Source: Blautia sp900556555
Lineage (GTDB): Bacteria; Bacillota; Clostridia; Lachnospirales; Lachnospiraceae
Strand: one strand, 5' to 3'
Assembly (NCBI GenBank): GCA_964250615.1
Contig: CAXUGM010000001.1
DNA: 64,000 nt
Position numbers and translations under genes: made by a program. Under the pieces are notes generated by a model, which saw nothing but the letters and a program-made list of their open reading frames with translations, did not search any database and was not told where the DNA came from. Shown one piece after another: positions 41,475 through 49,927 of this stretch. Every line of letters begins with the position of its first letter. The stretch's first letter is position 1.

Positions 41475-44045
41475 ATGAATATCATTAAAAAAATGTTTGG
41501 AACACACAGTGAGCGGGAATTAAAACGTATTTACGCAACTGTGGATAAAATTGAAGCTCTCCGCCCGTCTATGCAGGCTTTGAGCGATGAGGAGCTGAGG
41601 GAAAAGACCAGAGAGTATAAAAACCGTCTGGAAAAAGGGGAAACTTTAGATCAGCTTCTCCCAGAGGCTTTTGCAACAGTAAGAGAGGCTGCAAAACGTG
41701 TGCTTGGTATGGAGCATTACCGTGTACAGCTTATTGGCGGTATTATTCTTCATCAGGGACGTATTGCCGAGATGAGGACCGGTGAAGGTAAAACTCTTGT
41801 GTCTACCCTTCCTGCATACCTGAATGCCCTGGAAGGAAAGGGTGTCCATGTTGTAACGGTCAATGATTATCTGGCAAACCGTGATGCCCAGTGGATGGGA
41901 AAAGTCCATGAGTTTTTAGGACTGACAGTAGGTGTGGTTCTGAACTCTATGAAGAATGATGAAAGACGTGCCCAGTATGCATGTGATATCACTTATATTA
42001 CCAACAATGAACTGGGATTTGATTATCTTCGTGACAACATGGTCATTTATAAGGAGCAGCTGGTTCAGAGAGATTTGCATTATGCGATTATCGATGAGGT
42101 TGACTCTGTTTTGATTGATGAGGCGCGTACTCCTCTGATTATTTCCGGACAGAGTGGAAAATCCACAAAACTCTACGAGGTTTGCGATATTCTTGCAAAA
42201 CAGTTAGAGCGTGGAGAAGCCAGCGGTGAGATGACCAAGATGACCGCCATTATGGGTGAGGAAATCACAGAAACTGGTGACTTCATTGTCAATGAAAAGG
42301 ATAAAATCGTAAACCTGACAGAGCAGGGTGTGAAAAAGGTTGAAAAATTCTTTAATATTGAAAACCTGGCAGACCCTGAAAACCTGGAAATCCAGCATAA
42401 CATTATTCTGGCTCTTCGTGCTCATTATCTCATGTTCAGAGACCAGGATTATGTAGTAAAAGATGATGAAGTATTGATCGTCGATGAGTTTACAGGACGT
42501 ATTATGCCGGGAAGACGTTACTCAGACGGTCTTCATCAGGCAATCGAGGCAAAAGAACATGTGAAGGTAAGAAGAGAGAGCAAGACTCTGGCTACCATTA
42601 CCTTCCAGAACTTCTTTAATAAATATGCGAAGAAATCAGGTATGACCGGTACAGCGCTTACGGAAGAACAGGAATTCCGTGATATCTACGGCATGGATGT
42701 TATTGAGATTCCTACCAATAAACCAGTAGCACGTATTGACCAGGAAGATGCGGTTTACATGACCAAGAAGGAAAAATTCCGTGCAGTTGTGGAAGCCGTG
42801 AAGGAAGCACATGCCAAGAATCAGCCGGTGCTTGTAGGTACCATTACCATTGAAACTTCTGAACTTTTAAGCCGTATGCTCAAGAGAGAAGGTATCCAGC
42901 ATCAGGTACTGAATGCGAAATTCCATGAGCAGGAAGCAGAAATCGTTGCTCACGCAGGTGAGGCAGGAAATGTTACCATTGCCACAAACATGGCAGGCCG
43001 TGGTACGGATATTAAGCTTGACGAAGTTTCCAAGAATGCAGGTGGCCTGAAGATCATCGGTACAGAACGTCATGAATCCCGCCGTATTGACAATCAGTTA
43101 AGAGGACGTTCCGGACGTCAGGGAGACCCGGGTGAGTCCCGCTTCTATATTTCCCTGGAAGATGACCTTATGCGTCTTTTCGGTTCTGAGAAACTCATGG
43201 GTGTGTTCAAATCCCTGGGTGTGGCTGAGAATGAGCAGATTGAGCACAAGATGCTTTCCAGTGCTATTGAAAAGGCTCAGAAGAAGATTGAAGGAAATAA
43301 CTACGGTATCCGTAAAAACCTGCTGGATTATGACCAGGTCAATAATGAGCAGCGTGAGATTATTTATAAAGAAAGACGTATGGTTCTGGATGGAGCAAAC
43401 ATGCGTGATTCTATCTATAAGATGATCACAGATACAGTAGATCACACTGTAGATATGTGCCTGTCTGATGATGTGGATCAGGAAGAATGGGATTTAGGAG
43501 AAATCAATGCAGTATTGCTGCCTACGATTCCATTGACACCTCTTACTTTTGAGGATGTGAAGGGCAAGAAAAAGAATCAGGTGAAACAGGAACTGAAAGA
43601 AAAAGCTGTGAAGCTTTATGAAGAAAAAGAGGCAGAATTCCCAGAGGCAGAGCAGCTTCGTGAACTGGAACGTGTTATCCTTCTGAAGGTTATTGACCAG
43701 AAATGGATGGATCACATTGATGATATGGATCAGCTCCGTCAGGGAATCGGTCTTCAGGCATACGGTCAGAGAGATCCAAAGGTAGAATACAAGATGCAGG
43801 CATATGAAATGTTTGACGGTATGATCGCAGCGATTCAGGAAGCAACCTTGAGACTTCTGTATCATGTACGTCTGGAGCATAAAGTAGAAAGAGAACAGGT
43901 AGCTCAGGTAACCGGAACCAACAAAGATGAGACCGGACCGAAAAAACCAGTCCAAAGAGCAGAGAAGAAAGTATATCCAAATGATCCCTGCCCATGCGGC
44001 AGCGGCAAGAAATATAAGCAGTGCTGCGGCAGAAAGCCAGTATAA
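41475..44045 (+). CDS. secA: preprotein translocase ATPase SecA
   Basis: 856 residues from ATG 41475 (TGGGAG seven bases upstream). The motor that drives Sec-dependent export through SecYEG. Walker A MRTGEGKTLVSTLPAYLNAL near residues 99-118, Walker B VDSVLIDEARTPLI, AGRGTDIKL and the arginine finger region RGRSGRQGDPG. The C-terminal zinc site DPCPCGSGKKYKQCCG (CxCx8CC), which binds SecB or ribosomes, is intact. Length is standard. Terminator at 44056. Confidence 0.98.
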   Translation: MNIIKKMFGTHSERELKRIYATVDKIEALRPSMQALSDEELREKTREYKNRLEKGETLDQLLPEAFATVREAAKRVLGMEHYRVQLIGGIILHQGRIAEMRTGEGKTLVSTLPAYLNALEGKGVHVVTVNDYLANRDAQWMGKVHEFLGLTVGVVLNSMKNDERRAQYACDITYITNNELGFDYLRDNMVIYKEQLVQRDLHYAIIDEVDSVLIDEARTPLIISGQSGKSTKLYEVCDILAKQLERGEASGEMTKMTAIMGEEITETGDFIVNEKDKIVNLTEQGVKKVEKFFNIENLADPENLEIQHNIILALRAHYLMFRDQDYVVKDDEVLIVDEFTGRIMPGRRYSDGLHQAIEAKEHVKVRRESKTLATITFQNFFNKYAKKSGMTGTALTEEQEFRDIYGMDVIEIPTNKPVARIDQEDAVYMTKKEKFRAVVEAVKEAHAKNQPVLVGTITIETSELLSRMLKREGIQHQVLNAKFHEQEAEIVAHAGEAGNVTIATNMAGRGTDIKLDEVSKNAGGLKIIGTERHESRRIDNQLRGRSGRQGDPGESRFYISLEDDLMRLFGSEKLMGVFKSLGVAENEQIEHKMLSSAIEKAQKKIEGNNYGIRKNLLDYDQVNNEQREIIYKERRMVLDGANMRDSIYKMITDTVDHTVDMCLSDDVDQEEWDLGEINAVLLPTIPLTPLTFEDVKGKKKNQVKQELKEKAVKLYEEKEAEFPEAEQLRELERVILLKVIDQKWMDHIDDMDQLRQGIGLQAYGQRDPKVEYKMQAYEMFDGMIAAIQEATLRLLYHVRLEHKVEREQVAQVTGTNKDETGPKKPVQRAEKKVYPNDPCPCGSGKKYKQCCGRKPV

Positions 44046-44055
44046 CAAATAAGAG

Positions 44056-44096
44056 AACTGCTGTAGATACGGGAAACTGTAGCTGCAGCAGTTTTT
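44056..44096 (+). terminator. intrinsic terminator of secA
   Basis: AACTGCTG and CAGCAGTT arms with a 24-base loop that can form a further TAG/CTG stem, followed by TTTTC. Confidence 0.7.
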
Positions 44097-44148
44097 CTGA
44101 TACTGTTTGGAAACGGATAGATGGTGCTTTTGGAAAGGAGGAGCAGAT

Positions 44149-44391
44149 ATGGGACAGATGGTAGACTTCACAATGGAGAGAGAAGGGCTTGTAAAGCCAG
44201 GTGACAGGGTGGAATTAAAAGAAGACCAGGCACTTACCATGGCTGGGATGATGTATTATTATACCATCCGGCCAGCAGAAGCGATGTCCAGCAATCTGAA
44301 GAAACCTTTAAAAAAACTGACCGGAACAGTAGTAAAAGTAGAGCAGCAGGTCAGTATTTATATGGTAACCGTAGAAATTGATGAAGAATAG
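44149..44391 (+). CDS. small protein of unknown function, 80 aa
   Basis: 80 residues from ATG 44149, set by a perfect AAAGGAGG seven bases upstream. MGQMVDFTMEREGLVKPGDR, then VELKEDQALTMAGMMYYYTIRP. Soluble, mixed alpha/beta, no cysteines, no membrane segment. I do not recognise a family. It ends 12 bases before prfB and is probably co-transcribed with it. The strong ribosome binding site and the tight spacing argue that it is a real gene. Confidence 0.7.
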   Translation: MGQMVDFTMEREGLVKPGDRVELKEDQALTMAGMMYYYTIRPAEAMSSNLKKPLKKLTGTVVKVEQQVSIYMVTVEIDEE

Positions 44392-44403
44392 GAGAAATTG
44401 TGT

Positions 44404-45522
44404 ATGGTTGAATTAGATCAGTTTAAATATACCTTAAATACTTATGAAGAGCCTTTAAAAGAGGTAAGGGATTCTCTGGATCTGGAGAATAAGGAGCAGA
44501 GAGTGGAAGAACTGGAGCGTGAAATGGAAGCTCCGGGATTCTGGGATAATGCAGAGCGTTCCCAGAAGATGATGAAGGAATTAAGTGCCCTGAAAGGGGA
44601 TATGGAAATCTATCACAAATTGCAGAATCAGAAAGAAGAAATCGAGCTGATGATTGAAATGGGATATGAGGAAAACGATGCTTCTGTTATCCCTGATATC
44701 CAGGAAATGCTGGATGAATTCCAGCGTGATTTTGATCACATCAGGATTAAAACCCTGCTCTCAGGAGAATATGATAAGGATAATGCCATTGTAACTCTCC
44801 ATGCAGGTGCAGGTGGTACTGAATCCTGTGACTGGGCGAGCATGCTCTACCGTATGTATCTGCGCTGGGCTGACCGCCAGGGATTCTCTACAGAAGTCCT
44901 GGATTATCTTGACGGTGAAGAGGCAGGCATCAAGTCTGTTACCTTCCAGGTCAATGGAGAAAATGCCTATGGCTATTTAAAATCAGAAAAAGGTGTACAC
45001 CGTCTGGTGCGTATTTCACCTTTTAATGCAGCAGGAAAACGTCAGACATCCTTTGTTTCCTGTGATGTCATGCCGGACATTGAAGAAGATGTGGATGTAG
45101 AGATTAATCCAGATGATCTGCGTATTGACACCTACCGTTCCAGCGGTGCCGGCGGACAGCATATTAACAAGACCTCTTCTGCTATCCGTATTACCCATCT
45201 TCCCACAGGAATTGTAGTACAGTGCCAGAATGAGCGTTCTCAGTTCCAGAATAAAGACAAAGCCATGCAGATGCTGAAAGCAAAACTGTATTTATTAAAA
45301 CAGCAGGAAAATGAGAAGAAATTATCCGGCATCCAGGGCGAGCTGACAGAAATCGGATGGGGTAACCAGATCCGTTCTTATGTCATGCAGCCATATACCA
45401 TGGTAAAAGACCATAGAACCAATGAGGAATCAGGAAATGTGGATGCAGTAATGAATGGAAATATTGATAATTTTATTAATGCTTACCTGAAATGGGTTGC
45501 CCTTGGTAAATTGGAAAAGTAG
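44404..45522 (+). CDS. prfB: peptide chain release factor 2, no programmed frameshift
   Basis: 372 residues from ATG 44404 (AGGAGA eight bases upstream). Recognises UGA/UAA stops and triggers peptide release. The codon-recognition tripeptide SPF is in RISPFNAAGKRQTS near residue 205, and the catalytic GGQ is in SGAGGQHINKTSSAIR near residues 249-252. Many bacterial prfB genes carry an in-frame TGA at about codon 25 that needs a +1 shift; here the frame is open throughout, so that autoregulation is absent. Length is usual. Confidence 0.97.
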   Translation: MVELDQFKYTLNTYEEPLKEVRDSLDLENKEQRVEELEREMEAPGFWDNAERSQKMMKELSALKGDMEIYHKLQNQKEEIELMIEMGYEENDASVIPDIQEMLDEFQRDFDHIRIKTLLSGEYDKDNAIVTLHAGAGGTESCDWASMLYRMYLRWADRQGFSTEVLDYLDGEEAGIKSVTFQVNGENAYGYLKSEKGVHRLVRISPFNAAGKRQTSFVSCDVMPDIEEDVDVEINPDDLRIDTYRSSGAGGQHINKTSSAIRITHLPTGIVVQCQNERSQFQNKDKAMQMLKAKLYLLKQQENEKKLSGIQGELTEIGWGNQIRSYVMQPYTMVKDHRTNEESGNVDAVMNGNIDNFINAYLKWVALGKLEK

Positions 45523-45563
45523 TTGATTAATGTCCTAAAGTGTGGTAATATCTTTTGAGGACA
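45523..45563 (+). promoter_or_regulatory. promoter with overlapping inverted repeat upstream of the ACT-hom-apgM operon
   Basis: TTGATT (45523-45528), a 17-base spacer and TAATAT (45546-45551). The inverted repeat TGTCCTAAAG (45531-45540) and CTTTTGAGGACA (45552-45563) brackets the -10 box, so it may be an operator for a repressor or, if transcribed upstream, a hairpin. Confidence 0.5.
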
Positions 45564-45599
45564 AACAAATGTGTTTTTAAAAAGAACAAAGGTAGAGTT

Positions 45600-46043
45600 A
45601 TGGCAGATAATCGTAGGTATTTTGTAGTGACAGAAAAAGCAGTACCGGATGTATTGCTGAAGGTAGTGGAGGCAAAGAGACTTCTGGATATTCAGAAGTC
45701 CGTGACCGTGCAGGAAGCTGTCGATGCTGTGGGCATCAGCAGAAGCTCTTTTTATAAGTATAAAGATGACATTTTCCCTTTTAAAGAAAAGACAAGGGGA
45801 CAGAACATCACTTTCATCATTCAGATGGATGATGAGCCCGGGCTGCTTTCTGCTGTACTTGGAACCATTGCGAAGTTCCATGGAAATATATTGACCATTC
45901 ATCAGAGTATTCCTATGAATGGGATTGCATCTCTTACCCTGAGTGTAACCATTGCGGAGGCAGAAGGCGATGCGGCGGCAATGGTAGAGAATATTGAACA
46001 TATTGAAGGAGTCCATTATCTCAAGATATTGGGAAGAGAGTAG
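45600..46043 (+). CDS. ACT domain protein, PheB/UPF0735-like
   Basis: 147 residues from ATG 45600 (AAAGGTAG upstream; a TTG at 45555 is a less likely start). N-terminal helix-turn-helix-like half (KRLLDIQKSVTVQEAVDAVG, then ISRSSFYKYKDDIFPF) and a C-terminal ACT domain (ITFIIQMDDEPGLLSAVLGTIAKFHGNILTIHQ). This is the PheB/UPF0735 family, often next to hom. It probably binds an amino acid and regulates the threonine branch enzyme or genes downstream. The gap to hom is 21 bases. Confidence 0.85.
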   Translation: MADNRRYFVVTEKAVPDVLLKVVEAKRLLDIQKSVTVQEAVDAVGISRSSFYKYKDDIFPFKEKTRGQNITFIIQMDDEPGLLSAVLGTIAKFHGNILTIHQSIPMNGIASLTLSVTIAEAEGDAAAMVENIEHIEGVHYLKILGRE

Positions 46044-46064
46044 AGAGACAAAAGGAGAGACAGC

Positions 46065-47282
46065 ATGATTCAGATTGCAGTATTAGGATATGGCACCGTT
46101 GGCTCCGGTGTTGTCGAGGTAATAGAAACAAATTTTGAAAGTATCAAGAAAAGAGCAAAAGATGAAATCCGTATTAAATATGTTCTGGATTTGAGAGAAT
46201 TTCCGGGAAGTCCTGTTGAAAATATTTTAGTTCATGATTATGAACAGATCGTCAATGACCCGGAGGTTAAAATCGTAGTAGAAGTGATGGGTGGTGTGGA
46301 ACCGGCATACACCTTTACAAAAAGGGCTCTGGAGGCAGGGAAGAATGTATGTACCTCCAACAAAGAGCTGGTAGCAAGACATGGTCAGGAATTGATGAAG
46401 CTGGCTGCTGAGAAAAATGTAAATTATATGTTCGAGGCAAGCTGTGGAGGTGGAATTCCCATTATCAGACCTTTGAATTCATCACTTACAGCAGATGAAA
46501 TTGACGAAATATCCGGTATTTTAAACGGAACAACCAACTACATTCTGACAGAAATGGCAGATCATTATGCAGATTTTGATACCGTATTAAAAGAAGCACA
46601 GGAATTGGGATATGCAGAGAGGAACCCGGAAGCAGACGTGGAAGGATATGATGCATGTAGAAAGATTGCGATTCTTTCGTCTCTTGCTTATGGTTCCCAT
46701 GTGAACTACGAGGATATTTACACAGAAGGAATCACGAAGATTACGGTAGAAGATATGAAATATGCCAATGCCCTGGGAATGAGCATCAAACTTCTGGCAA
46801 CCAGCAGAAGAAAGGGCAATCGTTTCTATGCAATGGTATGTCCGGTCATGATTGGAAAGGACAGCCCGCTGTATAGTGTAAATGGTGTGTTTAACGGCAT
46901 TTTTGTTCATGGAAATGTATTAGGTGATGCCATGTTTTATGGCAGCGGTGCAGGAAAACTGCCTACGGCCAGTGCTGTGGTAGCAGATGTGGTGGACTGT
47001 GCAAAACACCTGAATAAGACGGTCATGATGAGCTGGAGCAGCCATGGACTTGATATGGTGGATACCAAGGATGTACAGCATAAGTTCTTTGTGCGTATGA
47101 AGGGAAATCCGGCAGAAAATCATACAGCCGTAGAAGAAGTTTTTGGAGAAGTGAAGATACTTGCACTTCCGGAACTGGAAGGTGAGTTTGGCTTTGTAAC
47201 AGAGAAGATGAGTGAGGGAGACTATGACGAAAAAGCAGGAAAACTTGCAGGCATCGTCAGCAGAATCCGTGTGAGAGCATAG
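46065..47282 (+). CDS. hom: homoserine dehydrogenase
   Basis: 405 residues. NAD(P)-dependent reduction of aspartate semialdehyde to homoserine in the threonine/methionine branch. Rossmann motif LGYGTVGSGVVEVI at residues 6-19, catalytic-domain signature GGGIPIIRPL and SGILNGTTNYILTEM, and AERNPEADVEGYDACRKIAIL with the conserved Glu/Asp/Lys of the active site. The last 70 residues (FVRMKGNPAEN...) look like a short or degenerate ACT domain; allosteric control may be delegated to the ACT protein upstream. AAAGGAGA before ATG 46065. Confidence 0.96.
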   Translation: MIQIAVLGYGTVGSGVVEVIETNFESIKKRAKDEIRIKYVLDLREFPGSPVENILVHDYEQIVNDPEVKIVVEVMGGVEPAYTFTKRALEAGKNVCTSNKELVARHGQELMKLAAEKNVNYMFEASCGGGIPIIRPLNSSLTADEIDEISGILNGTTNYILTEMADHYADFDTVLKEAQELGYAERNPEADVEGYDACRKIAILSSLAYGSHVNYEDIYTEGITKITVEDMKYANALGMSIKLLATSRRKGNRFYAMVCPVMIGKDSPLYSVNGVFNGIFVHGNVLGDAMFYGSGAGKLPTASAVVADVVDCAKHLNKTVMMSWSSHGLDMVDTKDVQHKFFVRMKGNPAENHTAVEEVFGEVKILALPELEGEFGFVTEKMSEGDYDEKAGKLAGIVSRIRVRA

Positions 47283-47296
47283 AGGTGGGATGATTT

Positions 47297-48499
47297 ATGA
47301 AGTATGTTGTGGTCTTAGGAGATGGAATGGCAGATGAGCCGTTGGAGGAACTGGGAGGAAATACGCCCCTGGGATTTGCCCAGACACCCATGATGGATGC
47401 TTTGGCTGCACAGGGAGAAATCGGTATGGTGAAAACCGTTCCGGCAGGGATGAGCCCGGGAAGTGACACGGCGAACCTGTCCGTACTGGGGTATGATCCT
47501 CAGGTGTATTATTCTGGCCGTTCTCCTCTGGAAGCCCTGAATATCGGGGTTCAGATGGCAGAAGGAGATGTGGCTATCCGTGCCAACCTGGTCACCTTGT
47601 CCGAAGAGGAAGAGGTGTATGAGGAAAAACATATCCTGGATCACAGTGCAGACGAAATCAGCACACAGGAAGCAGAAATACTCTTAAAAGCAGTACAGGA
47701 AGAGCTTCAAAATGAAATATTTCAGTTTTATGTGGGAACCAGTTACCGCCACTGCCTGATTTGGAAACAGGGCATGGTAGTGCCTCTGACACCTCCACAT
47801 GATATCAGGGGAAAGGTTATTGCAGATTATGTGGCAGAAGAAAAAATGCTTCTGGATATGCAGAAAAGAAGCTACGAGATTCTGGTGAACCATCCTGTTA
47901 ATCTGGAGCGGAAGAAGAAGGGGCTCAATCCCGGAAACAGCCTCTGGTTCTGGGGGGCAGGGACAAAACCTTCGTTGATAAATTTTGAGAAAAAGTTTCA
48001 GAAAAAAGGTGCGATGATTTCAGCCGTGGATTTATTAAAAGGCATTGCTGTGGGTACCGGAATGCAGAATATTACCGTAGAAGGTGCCAATGGAGGCCTG
48101 CATACCAACTATGAAGGAAAAGCCCAGGCAGCTCTTGATGCAATGCTTGTGGATGGATGTGATTTTGCCTACATTCATGTGGAAGCACCAGATGAAATGG
48201 GGCATCAGGGAAGTATCCAAAAGAAAATCCAGGCCATTGAGTATCTGGATCAGAGAGTGATAAAAGCAGTGAAGGAAGGACTGGATGCGTCAGGAGAGGC
48301 ATATAGAATGTTGATTCTCCCGGATCATCCTACGCCAATCTGTGTGAAAACCCACACAGGGAATCCGGTTCCGTATCTATTGTATGACAGTAGAAATCCA
48401 GAAAAACATGATTGGAAATATAATGAGCATGAAGCAGAGAATAGTGGGAAATATCTAGAAAAAGGCTATGAACTGCTGGGGTATTTGTTTGAAAATTAA
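47297..48499 (+). CDS. ApgM-type cofactor-independent phosphoglycerate mutase family, possible homoserine kinase
   Basis: 400 residues of the alkaline phosphatase superfamily: metal and nucleophile motifs VVLGDGMADEPLEELGG and MSPGSDTANLSVLGYDP (Ser/Thr nucleophile), then HVEAPDEMGHQG and LPDHPTPICVKTHTGNPVPY with His/Asp ligands. The ApgM/archaeal-type iPGM family differs from GpmI. The gene directly follows hom with 14 bases between them and no thrB or thrC is visible, so the product may be the proposed type III homoserine kinase rather than a glycolytic mutase; that is inference from context. AGAGGTGGG before ATG 47297. Confidence 0.85.
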   Translation: MKYVVVLGDGMADEPLEELGGNTPLGFAQTPMMDALAAQGEIGMVKTVPAGMSPGSDTANLSVLGYDPQVYYSGRSPLEALNIGVQMAEGDVAIRANLVTLSEEEEVYEEKHILDHSADEISTQEAEILLKAVQEELQNEIFQFYVGTSYRHCLIWKQGMVVPLTPPHDIRGKVIADYVAEEKMLLDMQKRSYEILVNHPVNLERKKKGLNPGNSLWFWGAGTKPSLINFEKKFQKKGAMISAVDLLKGIAVGTGMQNITVEGANGGLHTNYEGKAQAALDAMLVDGCDFAYIHVEAPDEMGHQGSIQKKIQAIEYLDQRVIKAVKEGLDASGEAYRMLILPDHPTPICVKTHTGNPVPYLLYDSRNPEKHDWKYNEHEAENSGKYLEKGYELLGYLFEN

Positions 48500-48522
48500 G
48501 ATAAAAATAGAATAATTAGAAG

Positions 48523-48580
48523 AAGGTGCCATGTAAGCAAGACTGTCAAGACAGCCTGTTTTGCTTACGTGGCACCTTTT
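48523..48580. terminator. strong terminator shared by the apgM-like and DUF975 genes
   Basis: AAGGTGCCATGTAAGCAA pairs with TTGCTTACGTGGCACCTT (one G-U or mismatch) with an inner GTC/GAC-like stem, followed by TTTTG on the plus strand and a weaker U-rich tract on the reverse strand. Confidence 0.9.
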
Positions 48581-48590
48581 GTTATCCATA

Positions 48591-49346
48591 TTACATAGTT
48601 TGATTGAAAATATCATCCTGAACATTTCCTGATTCTATCACCGGTGTATCCAGTTCCCCGGTAATATCCATATAGAAAAATGCCAGTGTGGTCTGCATAT
48701 AAGGCAGCAGCCATAAAATACAGATATAACAGGTAAAAGTACATACAAAAGTCAAAGGAAGGAAACTAAGGTATAAATATAAGTACCGGCCTTTATTTCC
48801 TTTCATAAGTCTCAGACTTTCTTTCATGGCTTCCATAGCTCCCATTTCAGGGTAGTCCAGAAGCAGGTAATTGGCAAGTCCGAAGAAAGCACCGAGGATA
48901 ATGTTCATAAGGCTGCGTACCAGGATTCCCACAAGGCTTAACAGCATAGCGTTCATAGATGTGCTGGTGTAACTTGGGAGATCAAATGGAAGAGATACCA
49001 GGATTCCTGCCAGCAGCATCAGAAAATTTACTACGATAAAACGATCCGGATTGTGGGAAAAAGTATATAAGATATCTTTGAGGGAATAAGGCATTTTCCT
49101 GCTTAGATTTAATAGCATTTTGTTATAACCTGCCATGAGCAGGGAACTAAGCAGAGAAAAAAGATACACCAGGATCTGGCTGGTCACAATGCTTACAGTG
49201 CTGGAAAAATCAAGAAATCCTGTTAAAACCATGCTCAGAACACTGGTGGCTACAGTAATCAGAAGATAACCGGAAACAGGAAGACCGAAATTCCCCAAGA
49301 GGGCTGCCCTTGCAAGGGCTTTTAGATTTGCAGAAGTACGTTTCAT
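48591..49346 (-). CDS. DUF975 family membrane protein
   Basis: 251 residues with about six hydrophobic segments. NLKALARAALLGNFGLPVSG at the N-terminus and AMEAMKESLRLMKGNKGRYLYLYLSFL near residue 185 are characteristic of DUF975, polytopic proteins of unknown role in Firmicutes. The start at 49346 lies behind GGAGATTATTT on the reverse strand. A promoter is seen at 49398-49425. It is divergent from the DUF2752 gene and shares a terminator with the apgM-like gene. Confidence 0.85.
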   Translation of the reverse strand: MKRTSANLKALARAALLGNFGLPVSGYLLITVATSVLSMVLTGFLDFSSTVSIVTSQILVYLFSLLSSLLMAGYNKMLLNLSRKMPYSLKDILYTFSHNPDRFIVVNFLMLLAGILVSLPFDLPSYTSTSMNAMLLSLVGILVRSLMNIILGAFFGLANYLLLDYPEMGAMEAMKESLRLMKGNKGRYLYLYLSFLPLTFVCTFTCYICILWLLPYMQTTLAFFYMDITGELDTPVIESGNVQDDIFNQTM

Positions 49347-49397
49347 AAATAATCTCCAATCTTTTATCTAATATCTGTGGTATAATTCTATTGAATC

Positions 49398-49425
49398 ATT
49401 ATAACATATTCAAAAAAGGTTACAA
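49398..49425 (-). promoter_or_regulatory. promoter of the DUF975 gene
   Basis: Reverse strand TTGTAA (49420-49425), a 16-base spacer and TATAAT (49398-49403). Confidence 0.55.
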
Positions 49426-49442
49426 GGGGAGAATTGGCAGAA

Positions 49443-49874
49443 ATGAAGGGAAAGAAAGTACACGGCAGACAGCAGGAAAAAGGATTGTACCAGGGCGGAT
49501 GGATTCTGTTGCTGGTGTTTTTGATTCTTGCAGTGGGGAGACAGATTTTTCATATCAGGTTCCTGACATTACCATGTCTCATTCACAAATGGACAGGATA
49601 TTATTGCCCGGGATGCGGGGGAACCAGAGCATTTCTGGAATTGCTGAAAGGGCATTTTATTACCTCTTTTTTCTATCATCCGGTGGTGTTATACGGAGGT
49701 GTTTTATATGCCTGCTTTATGGTTTCCCATACAATAGAGTATCTCTCAAAGGGAAAATTTAAGATAGGAATACCATATACAGACTGGTATCTTTATATTG
49801 CCATAGCAATTATTTTGTTACAATGGGTAGTGAAAAATGTGGTGAAAGCTGTATGGGGAATCGGACTGGCATAA
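49443..49874 (+). CDS. DUF2752 family small membrane protein
   Basis: About 143 residues. Three hydrophobic segments; the signature WTGYYCPGCGGTRAFLELLKG near residue 55, with a CPGCG knuckle at a membrane edge, identifies DUF2752. ATG 49443 lies ten bases after AAGGGGAG; a TTG at 49434 would add three residues but is too close to that site. Function unknown; such proteins often neighbour other small membrane proteins of this kind. It converges with the DUF4190-like gene. Confidence 0.85.
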   Translation: MKGKKVHGRQQEKGLYQGGWILLLVFLILAVGRQIFHIRFLTLPCLIHKWTGYYCPGCGGTRAFLELLKGHFITSFFYHPVVLYGGVLYACFMVSHTIEYLSKGKFKIGIPYTDWYLYIAIAIILLQWVVKNVVKAVWGIGLA

Positions 49875-49877
49875 AGA

Positions 49878-49914
49878 AAAAGCAGGAATCCCAAAACACT
49901 GGAAGTCCTGCTTT
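49878..49914. terminator. bidirectional terminator between the DUF2752 and DUF4190-like genes
   Basis: AAAAGCAGGAATCC and GGAAGTCCTGCTTT (one asymmetric base) with A- and T-rich flanks on both sides. Confidence 0.75.
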
Positions 49915-49927
49915 ATGTGTGGGGGTC

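Noticed and set aside
43494..44240. Reverse-strand ORF of 248 residues antisense to the end of secA
   Set aside because: Composition is rich in Ser, Phe, Leu and Cys as in antisense shadows, it has no family features, and it runs across a terminator and the start of another gene.
44404..44500. Programmed frameshift site in prfB
   Set aside because: No in-frame TGA and no CTTTGA-type slip site in the first 35 codons; the frame is open.
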